DNA from: JBBRCE01 sp038205115
GTDB taxonomy: Bacteria; Planctomycetota; Planctomycetia; Pirellulales; JBBRCE01
Reading direction: 5' to 3'
Length of the DNA: 8,778 nucleotides
NCBI GenBank assembly: GCA_038205115.1
Contig: JBBRCE010000096.1
Coordinates: 1-8,778 of the forward strand
Shown: positions 1 to 4,867 of the stretch, piece by piece
How the letters are laid out: each line of letters opens with the position of its first letter
Position numbering within the stretch: position 1 is the first letter of the stretch
Program-made: the position numbers and the translations under genes
Notes under the pieces: generated by a model
Database searches by the model: none
What the model was told of the DNA's origin: nothing
What the model saw: only the letters and a program-made list of their open reading frames with translations

Positions 1-51
1 ATAAAAATTCGACATGTGCCGCTCGACCGCAGCCGAATACACCGTTTCCAT
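1..51 (-). CDS. Possible 5' end of an unidentified gene running off the left edge
   Basis: Only the first 17 codons are visible, beginning METVYSAAVERHMSNFY. The case for a real start is the ribosome binding site: the minus strand carries GGAGGG (complement of 59-64) with 7 bases between it and the ATG. There is no stop codon before the edge. The opening faintly resembles the start of AAA-type ATPases with a DUF4143 tail, but 17 residues cannot support a family call. It would be divergent from the transposase debris to its right. Confidence 0.4.
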   Translation of the reverse strand, partial: METVYSAAVERHMSNFY

Positions 52-75
52 CACTTGGCCCTCCGACTTGAACTG

Positions 76-96
76 GATACCTCACCTTAAGGTATC
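76..96. repeat. Short inverted repeat with nested perfect palindrome
   Basis: GATACCT (76-82) and AGGTATC (90-96) are perfect inverted copies around a 7-base spacer. Nested in the right half is the perfect 10-base palindrome ACCTTAAGGT (84-93). The AGGT/ACCT half-site therefore occurs three times within 21 bases. It lies just upstream of the ribosome binding site of the minus-strand start at 51, where an operator or leader hairpin would sit. No regulator is identified. Confidence 0.5.
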
Positions 97-229
97 AGGC
101 AGCCAGAAAAAGGGAAGTTATTATTCGGTCGTTCCTTAGCAGGCCTTTGAAGTATTCCCTATTCCCGCGCGGTTGATACACTGTTGGCCTGGTGGGCAAT
201 GTCAGTCAAAGGAGTACCTGACCGTGACG

Positions 230-496
230 ATGGGCAAGCGGAAGCAACTGCAACAAGAACTGTTTCTGGCCGCGGATCTGCTGCCGCGATCGGCCGGACA
301 CCCCTTCTATCAAAAGCTCAACCTGCTGTTGGCCGAAGCCGGCTTCGACCGCTGGATCGAAAATCGCTGCCGACAATATTATGAAGAAGATGACCGCCGC
401 GGCCAGCCCAGCATTCCGCCAGGCATGTACTTTCGCATGCTGCTGGTCGGTTATTTCGAAGACATCGGCAAGTTCGTTCGCATCGCACCGACTTGA
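230..496 (+). pseudogene. Truncated transposase N-terminus (DUF772 / IS1182-type)
   Basis: The open frame gives 88 residues starting MGKRKQLQQELFLAADLLPR. The segments GHPFYQKLNLLLAEAGFDRW and PSIPPGMYFRMLLVGYFE are the recognisable DUF772-type N-terminal domain of IS1182/IS5-like DDE transposases. The start at 230 is chosen because it has AAGGAG at 208-213 and because the domain begins there; a GTG two codons upstream is possible. Full-length relatives are several hundred residues long. Here similarity stops right after YFEDIG (about position 472), where the family normally continues into its catalytic half, and a short unrelated tail leads to TGA. No catalytic DDE residue remains, so it is a dead fragment. 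The exact IS family is a recollection, not a search result. Confidence 0.8.
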
Positions 497-713
497 GCGC
501 GGTTTATCCGCACGTCTGTGGCCAGGTGGTTGCCCAACAGTCAACTGGTGGTGGATCGGTTACACGTGGCCAAGCTGCTGGGTGCGATCACGGATCGCCA
601 AAGAAAAAACCGGCCGCCATAAGCTCGCATTGACGGCCAAGGGCCGTAAGCCGTTTCGTTCGCGGATGTGGCTGTTTCGGCGGCGAGGAAAAAACCTTTC
701 GCCGGCCGAGCTG
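490..713 (+). pseudogene. Frameshifted ISL3-type transposase remnant
   Basis: Readable transposase sequence jumps through all three plus frames. DLSAVYP is in one frame from 490, RWLPNSQLVVDRLHVAKLLG in a second from about 524, and KTGRHK through LTAKGRKPFRSRMWLFRRRG to NLSPAEL in a third up to about 713. The spaced DLSAVYP and VVDRLHV blocks match the region around the acidic catalytic residues of ISL3 transposases (typically DMS.AY and VVDRFHV), and WLFRRRG.NLSP is the block that follows in that family. At least two indels and a missing N-terminus make it nonfunctional. The fragment begins where the DUF772-type piece ends, so the two are fused without an intergenic gap. Confidence 0.65.
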
Positions 714-978
714 GACGCCGTCTTCGACGACTACCGCGAGCGGCAATATCGCGACACACTGCTGTTCTCGAGCGTGGTCGGAATTCCGCGCTTGGTCGTT
801 ACCAAAATGCAGCCGTCGCTGCACGCCGCGTACAAAGCCGGCGCGAACAACTGGGCGTCTCGTGGCGGCGCTGTATCAAAAGATCGCCCGCACCGAACTG
901 TCGGCGCGGGGCAGCGGCAATGCGCTGTATCGCGACTTCCATTTACTTGAGGGCGAGGCAATCTCCAGGCCTGTCTGA
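706..978 (+). pseudogene. Frameshifted IS4-type transposase remnant
   Basis: From about 706 the reading continues as LDAVFDDYRERQYRDTLLFS and VVTKMQPSLHAAYKA in one frame. It then slips to REQLGVS in the next frame and to LVAALYQKIARTELSARGSG in the third, ending at TGA 976-978. This order (LDAVF...Y..TLLFS, then PS.HAAY.A, then LGVS..A.Y.K) matches the N-terminal part of IS4-like DDE transposases common in planctomycetes, from memory. The catalytic domain is absent and two frameshifts interrupt what is left. The last 20 residues or so no longer resemble the family. Its junction with the ISL3-type piece lies around NLSPAELDAVF, so the breakpoint is uncertain by some ten bases. Confidence 0.6.
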
Positions 979-1021
979 GTGGCGGTGGTTTCGTGGGCCC
1001 GGTGGTGGCCCGGTCACTCAG
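975..1021. repeat. Inverted repeat at the 3' end of csrA
   Basis: CTGAGTG (975-981) and CACTCAG (1015-1021) are perfect inverted copies. Inside them GGGCC (995-999) can pair with GGCCC (1007-1011). The right arm covers the csrA stop codon (complement of 1014-1016), so the structure would form in the end of the csrA message. There is no T-run after it in the csrA direction, so it is not a standard intrinsic terminator. It could instead slow transcription between csrA and the converging transposase debris, or be a remnant of an IS end. Confidence 0.4.
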
Positions 1022-1196
1022 TGCCTTCCGTCGGCAAGGGAACTTCAATTTCCAACAGTTCGGTGCGCATGACCGAAAGATCGTTGGGCGCGACGACGCC
1101 GAGCTTAATGCTGTGCGGCCCAATCCGTAGCACCGAGATGAAAACGTCTTCGCCAATGACGATGCTTTCGCCGACTTTGCGAGTAAGAACAAGCAT
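1014..1196 (-). CDS. csrA: CsrA-family RNA-binding translational regulator
   Basis: The product is 60 residues, the usual CsrA/RsmA length. CsrA dimers bind GGA motifs in mRNA leaders, often over the ribosome binding site, and repress or stabilise the message; in many bacteria this controls carbon storage, motility and surface growth. Visible hallmarks are the start MLVLTRKVGESIVIG, the strand IKLGVVAP, and R44 in the block SVMRTE, which aligns with the arginine essential for RNA binding in E. coli CsrA. An in-frame ATG exists 34 codons upstream, but 1196 is chosen because the family begins at MLVLTRK and GGAGG (complement of 1204-1208) lies 7 bases before it. No fliW or flagellar gene is in the window. 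The gene converges on the transposase remnants and lies 166 bp downstream of the DUF2177 gene on the same strand. Confidence 0.95.
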   Translation of the reverse strand: MLVLTRKVGESIVIGEDVFISVLRIGPHSIKLGVVAPNDLSVMRTELLEIEVPLPTEGTE

Positions 1197-1217
1197 CTGC
1201 GGGCCTCCATGCTCCGG
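1197..1217 (-). promoter_or_regulatory. csrA ribosome binding site with two GGA motifs
   Basis: Read on the minus strand the leader is CCGGAGCATGGAGG followed by CCCGCAG and the csrA ATG. The second GGA is the ribosome binding site itself and the first lies 7 bases upstream of it. CsrA recognises A(N)GGA-type motifs, commonly paired and overlapping the ribosome binding site of its targets, including its own gene in E. coli. Negative autoregulation is therefore plausible here but is inferred, not shown. Confidence 0.5.
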
Positions 1218-1362
1218 TGAATTCGCCTGAACGTGCGTCCCAACGGACAACCATGCGGGCCTGCCGCAACGGTTAGCCGTTTCGGCCCATGCTAGCAAAT
1301 GCGTCGAGCGGTTGCCACCGTCCGAGCAGAAATTTCGGGCATGCGATTGGGCAGCGCGGAGT

Positions 1363-1782
1363 TCAGATTTGCAGCCAGCGCGCGGCGGCCTGCATCCACA
1401 TGGCGCACAAACAGCAGAGCAGCGTGCCCCAGCCCAGATCGGCCAACGTCACCCGCAGCGACCATTTCTCCAGCAGGGCGTAATTGGTGAGATCGTAAAC
1501 GCCGTATAAAATCAAGCCAAACGCGGCGCCCCAGGCGGCAATTTGCCAATAGGGCACGGTGTCGCTAAGGTGCGGCCGCATGGCAAGCACAATGCCGGCC
1601 GGAATCAGCACGTAAACCAAGATTGCCGCCGGCCATCGCGGCGCGAGCGATCCGTTTTGGCGGCGCGCCAAATCGCCTAGCTCTTGGTCGTAAAAGCCTT
1701 TCATCAGCAGACCAATCCAAATGAAGTCCAGCAGAATCACCAGCGGCAGCACCAGCAGAAACAACTTCAGGTATGACATCAT
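1363..1782 (-). CDS. DUF2177 family integral membrane protein
   Basis: The 139-residue hydrophobic protein has about four membrane segments, near residues 4-26, 52-68, 80-96 and 117-134. Conserved-looking blocks are LDFIWIG (18-24), a loop with KGFYDQELG, the charged-aromatic stretch YGVYDLTNYALLEKWSL (93-109) and DLGWGT (115-120), which together identify DUF2177. Length is normal for the family, whose biochemical role is unknown. DUF2177 proteins often lie near CFA-like methyltransferases, DUF1365 and DUF1295 genes, exactly the set found across the spacer here, so a role in the same membrane-lipid modification is a reasonable inference. The frame starts with two ATG codons; either could be used and no clear ribosome binding site precedes them. 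It is divergent from the oxidoreductase operon. Confidence 0.85.
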   Translation of the reverse strand: MMSYLKLFLLVLPLVILLDFIWIGLLMKGFYDQELGDLARRQNGSLAPRWPAAILVYVLIPAGIVLAMRPHLSDTVPYWQIAAWGAAFGLILYGVYDLTNYALLEKWSLRVTLADLGWGTLLCCLCAMWMQAAARWLQI

Positions 1783-1885
1783 GCTTAAGACTTATCGGTA
1801 AGAGCAGGTTACGCCGCGGCAAGAGAATTGGCGGTTGGGCAACTGGACGGACGCTGCCACGAGCACCTATATTTCTACGCATGGA

Positions 1886-1917
1886 GTTAAAACCGTCAAC
1901 TGCGTGCGGTTTTTAAC
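1886..1917. repeat. Inverted repeat in the divergent promoter region of the lipid cluster
   Basis: GTTAAAACCG (1886-1895) and CGGTTTTTAAC (1907-1917) are inverted copies apart from one extra T, separated by 11 bases. The pair lies 41 bases before the ATG of the oxidoreductase gene, in the 176-bp spacer shared with the divergent DUF2177 gene. A TATATT box at 1868-1873 could be a -10 element, which would put the repeat in the 5' leader as a stem-loop, but no good -35 accompanies it. Operator for an unseen regulator or leader hairpin are both possible. Confidence 0.45.
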
Positions 1918-1958
1918 CTAAACGCGACCCGCGGTCGCCGACGTGCCGTGGAAACTTC

Positions 1959-3242
1959 ATGCGAATTGCGATCATCGGAGCAGGCATTTCTGGGCTATCA
2001 GCCGCCTACTGGCTCCGCCATGCGCACGATGTCACCGTGCTGGAGGCCAACGACTATGTCGGTGGACACACCCACACGGTCGATGTGCGGATGGGCGCGG
2101 AGCGGCAGGCGATTGACACGGGCTTCATCGTTTACAACGAGCGAACTTATCCGAACTTTTCCCGGCTGCTGGACGAATTGCAGGTGGCCACGCAGCCCAG
2201 CGAAATGAGCTTTAGTGTCACTTGCCAGCGGTCGGGGCTGGAGTACGCCGGCACCAATTTGAACGGCCTATTCGCCCAGCGACGCAATCTGTTGCGGCCC
2301 TCGTTTCATCGATTGCTGTGGGATTGGCTGCGATTCAGTCGCGAGGCGCCGGCGGCTGTTGCGGACTTGGACCTAACGGCGACAGTTGGGGAGTTTTTCC
2401 GGAAGTATCGCTATTCGGAAGCGTTCCGCCAAACCTATTTTCTGCCGATGGGCTCGGCCATTTGGTCCTGCCCTCGCGACGCGTTCGAACAATTTCCGAT
2501 GCGGTTCATTGTCGAGTTTTACCAGAACCATGGGCTGCTTTCGCTGCGCGATCGTCCGCTGTGGCGCGTGATTCAGGGCGGCTCACGGCGTTACGTCGAG
2601 GCAATTGTTAAGAAGTTGCCGCGCGCTGTCCGTACCGGCGCTGCCATCAAAGCACTCGTCCGCCGCAATGATCGCGTGGATCTGATCCATGCCGACGGCG
2701 CGGTCGAAGGGTTCGATCATGCCGTGGTCGCCTGTCATAGCGATCAGGCGTTGCGAATGTTGGGCAGCCAAGCCACCGTCGCCGAGCGTGACGTGCTGGC
2801 GGCGATTGGTTACCAGGCTAACTCGGTTCTCCTGCATACCGATCGCAGGGCGCTGCCGCGATTGCCGCGCGCTTGGGCCAGTTGGAACTATCGGTTATCC
2901 AGCGCGCACGATGGTCAGGCCAGCGTCACCTATTACATGAACCGGTTGCAGAGCCTAAAATCGGCACACCATTACTGCGTGACGCTTAACGATCCAGGAC
3001 AGATTGATGCCGCACAGGTTTTGGGAACGTTTCGCTACGAACATCCCATTTTTAGCAGTCAGCGCGGATTCGCGCAGCAGCGTCACGCAGAACTGATTGA
3101 CCGGCAGCGCGTTTCCTTTTGCGGCGCTTACTGGGGAAATGGCTTTCACGAAGACGGCGTCAACAGCGCACTGGCGGTCTGCAAGGTCTTGAACAATCCA
3201 TCTGCTCGGAACCCGCAATCCGGCGCCGCCAGCCATGCATAG
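1959..3242 (+). CDS. FAD-dependent oxidoreductase, amine oxidase/desaturase-like (COG2907 type)
   Basis: The 427-residue protein opens with a Rossmann dinucleotide fold: GAGISG at residues 7-12, acidic E29 ending the second strand (VTVLEA), then GGHTHT at 35-40. DTGFIVYNERTYPNF from residue 53 and the C-terminal block FCGAYWGNGFHEDG (387-400) are typical of the flavin amine oxidase / phytoene-desaturase-like superfamily, in the COG2907 branch. Members of this branch are regularly encoded beside DUF1365 and CFA-like methyltransferases, and a flavin redox step on an unsaturated or methylated acyl chain is inferred. No signal peptide is visible, so it is cytoplasmic or membrane-associated. It starts the operon; GTGGAAA just upstream is only a weak ribosome binding site. 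Its end overlaps the next gene by 8 bases, suggesting translational coupling. The actual substrate is unknown. Confidence 0.88.
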   Translation: MRIAIIGAGISGLSAAYWLRHAHDVTVLEANDYVGGHTHTVDVRMGAERQAIDTGFIVYNERTYPNFSRLLDELQVATQPSEMSFSVTCQRSGLEYAGTNLNGLFAQRRNLLRPSFHRLLWDWLRFSREAPAAVADLDLTATVGEFFRKYRYSEAFRQTYFLPMGSAIWSCPRDAFEQFPMRFIVEFYQNHGLLSLRDRPLWRVIQGGSRRYVEAIVKKLPRAVRTGAAIKALVRRNDRVDLIHADGAVEGFDHAVVACHSDQALRMLGSQATVAERDVLAAIGYQANSVLLHTDRRALPRLPRAWASWNYRLSSAHDGQASVTYYMNRLQSLKSAHHYCVTLNDPGQIDAAQVLGTFRYEHPIFSSQRGFAQQRHAELIDRQRVSFCGAYWGNGFHEDGVNSALAVCKVLNNPSARNPQSGAASHA

Positions 3243-4077
3243 TTGCTTTTACGAAGGCTCGGTTGTGCATCGCCGGCTGGTTCCGCTGGGCCACGGCTTT
3301 CGGTATCGCCTGGCAATGTTCTATCTCGATCTGGACGAACTCGATGCGGCGAACCCCATTGATGGCGGGCTGCCTGCGGCGGGCATCGATCACTCGTTTT
3401 GCAGCAATTGGCGATGGTCCGCCCGACGGACGGCCGTCGCGCGGTTTGCCCGCGAAGATCACTGGGGCGATCCCAATATTCCGCTGCGGCAGAGCGTCTG
3501 CCGCTTATTGCAACAGCACGGCGTGAACGATGCGATTGGCCCGATTCGGCTGCTTACCAGCCCACGCTACTTGGGTTATGCCATGAATCCGGTTTCGTTT
3601 TATTACTGTTACCAACGCGATGGGCAACTTCGCGCAGTGGTGGCCGAAGTCCACAATACGCCCTGGGGCGAGCGGCATTGTTACGTGCTGGGGCAGTCCG
3701 GCTATTGGTCGCGCGGAGACCGCCCGCCGCAGGGCAAGGAGTTTCACGTCTCGCCGTTTATGCAGATGGACTTGCAGTATCGCTGGCGCCTGTCAGTGCC
3801 CGGCGAAACGTTGCGGGTGCAAATTCAAAACCTGCAACAGTCGTCAATGATATTTCAGGCCGGTATGCAATTGCGCCGCCATGCGTGGACCGCAGCCAAT
3901 TTGCGCAGCCTGCTCTGGCGCTATCCGCTGCTGACGCATCGCGTGGCGCTGGGCATTTACTGGCAAGCGCTGCGGTTGTGGTGGAAGAGCGTGCCCTACG
4001 TGCCGCATCCGTCCGGCGTGAGCGGCAACGCCAACGATTCCGAGGCCGTCAATCGACGAGAAAGCGCGGACGCATGA
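3235..4077 (+). CDS. DUF1365 domain protein
   Basis: The 280-residue product carries the DUF1365 signature blocks: an N-terminal LVPLGHGFRYRLAMFYLDLD (15-34), RYLGYAMNPVSFYYC (111-125), EVHNTPWGERHCYVL (138-152) and KEFHVSPFM (168-176), with C-terminal IYWQALRLWWKS (241-252). The length is normal for the family. No enzymatic activity has been firmly assigned to DUF1365 as far as I know. The dense Asn, His, Trp and Tyr residues in the central blocks could form an active or ligand site, but that is a guess. The ATG lies inside the last codons of the oxidoreductase (ATGCATAG) and the stop overlaps the next start (ATGA), so it is made together with both neighbours. A role in modifying phospholipid acyl chains is inferred from this arrangement. 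Confidence 0.9.
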   Translation: MHSCFYEGSVVHRRLVPLGHGFRYRLAMFYLDLDELDAANPIDGGLPAAGIDHSFCSNWRWSARRTAVARFAREDHWGDPNIPLRQSVCRLLQQHGVNDAIGPIRLLTSPRYLGYAMNPVSFYYCYQRDGQLRAVVAEVHNTPWGERHCYVLGQSGYWSRGDRPPQGKEFHVSPFMQMDLQYRWRLSVPGETLRVQIQNLQQSSMIFQAGMQLRRHAWTAANLRSLLWRYPLLTHRVALGIYWQALRLWWKSVPYVPHPSGVSGNANDSEAVNRRESADA

Positions 4078-4853
4078 ATCCTTGGTTGATGCCGTTGTTC
4101 GGTTGGCTGGCAATGAGCGTGGTGATGTTGGGCGTGTGGCTCGTGCAGCGGCGCAGCGGCGATGCTGGCATTGTCGACGCCGCCTGGACGTTTGGCGTGG
4201 GCGCGTTAGGCGCGAGTTTTTCGCTCCTGAGCGCAAACGGTAATTGGCCGCGACGCTTACTGCTGGCCGCTTTGGTCTCGGCTTGGGCGCTTCGATTGGG
4301 CGGCTACATCGTGCAGCGTTTGGTTCGCTTGCCGGAAGACGGTCGCTACCGGCAGATGAAACTCGAGTGGGGCGGCAATGCACAATCGCGGTTGTTTTGG
4401 TTCTTTCAGATGCAAGCGTTGGCGGCGGTCTTATTTGCGCTACCGATGTTGATTGCCGCGCAATCGACGCTGCCGCTCAACGCCTGGGATTACTCCGGCC
4501 TGGCCGTCTGGTGCGTGGCGCTACTGGGCGAGACCGTAGCCGATCGGCAGATGGCGGCTTGCCGTCACGATCCGGCCCAGCGCGGCCAGGTCTGTCGCCG
4601 GGGGCTGTGGCGTTACTCGCGGCATCCGAATTATTTTTTCGAGTGGTTGCATTGGTGGTCGTATTTTCTGCTGGCGCTATCCGCACCTTGGGGCTGGACA
4701 ACCATTGCAGCGCCGCTGGTGATGTTGTACTTGTTTTTATTTGTGACCGGCATTCCGCCAACCGAAGCCCAATCGCTGCGCTCGCGTGGCGACGCGTATC
4801 GCGAATATCAGCGGACGACCAGCGCCTTTTTTCCCTGGCCGCCGCGGACTTGA
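4074..4853 (+). CDS. DUF1295 membrane protein, steroid 5-alpha-reductase-like
   Basis: The 259-residue polytopic protein has about six or seven membrane segments, including residues 4-24, 38-54, 60-80, 108-130, 138-155 and 208-226. Family marks are SGDAGIVDAAW (28-38), LPEDGRYR, the block CRRGLWRYSRHPNYFFEWLH (174-193), and the C-terminal GIPPTE...AYREYQRTTSAFFPWPP. The RHPNYFFEW region matches the cofactor-binding C-terminal half of the steroid 5-alpha-reductase / isoprenylcysteine methyltransferase superfamily, so reduction of a carbon-carbon double bond with NADPH is one possible reaction. The start is set by the ATGA overlap with the preceding stop; a longer in-frame opening upstream is only the other reading of the DUF1365 gene. 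The next gene begins 14 bases after its stop. Substrate is inferred from context only. Confidence 0.88.
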   Translation: MNPWLMPLFGWLAMSVVMLGVWLVQRRSGDAGIVDAAWTFGVGALGASFSLLSANGNWPRRLLLAALVSAWALRLGGYIVQRLVRLPEDGRYRQMKLEWGGNAQSRLFWFFQMQALAAVLFALPMLIAAQSTLPLNAWDYSGLAVWCVALLGETVADRQMAACRHDPAQRGQVCRRGLWRYSRHPNYFFEWLHWWSYFLLALSAPWGWTTIAAPLVMLYLFLFVTGIPPTEAQSLRSRGDAYREYQRTTSAFFPWPPRT

Positions 4854-4867
4854 CGGAGTCATCGATC

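Noticed and set aside
490..978. Programmed frameshifting in the transposase region instead of decay
   Set aside because: Several shifts occur at sites without slippery sequences, the segments belong to different families, and the catalytic parts are missing. Decay explains it better.
731..1243. A 170-codon minus-strand open frame covering the csrA region
   Set aside because: It overlaps csrA in a different frame and runs antisense into transposase debris. CsrA is certain in its own frame.
1268..1281. Hairpin AACGG-TTAG-CCGTT between DUF2177 and csrA, as a terminator
   Set aside because: A 5-base stem without a following T-run is too weak and likely by chance in this base composition.
1843..1873. 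A sigma-70-type promoter (CTGGAC with TATATT) for the lipid operon
   Set aside because: The -35 matches consensus at only three positions and the spacing is 19 bases. Not strong enough to list as a feature.
1565..1882. A 105-codon minus-strand open frame overlapping DUF2177
   Set aside because: It is the out-of-frame reading of a gene whose own frame shows DUF2177 motifs and membrane segments.
3399..4073. Upstream in-frame extension of the DUF1295 gene
   Set aside because: The extension overlaps the whole DUF1365 gene in another frame and is arginine/alanine-rich with no family features. The ATGA overlap at 4074 is the natural start.
4244..4867. Upstream in-frame extension of the CFA-like methyltransferase
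   Set aside because: It lies out of frame inside the DUF1295 gene. The ATG at 4868 has a ribosome binding site and matches the family's N-terminus.
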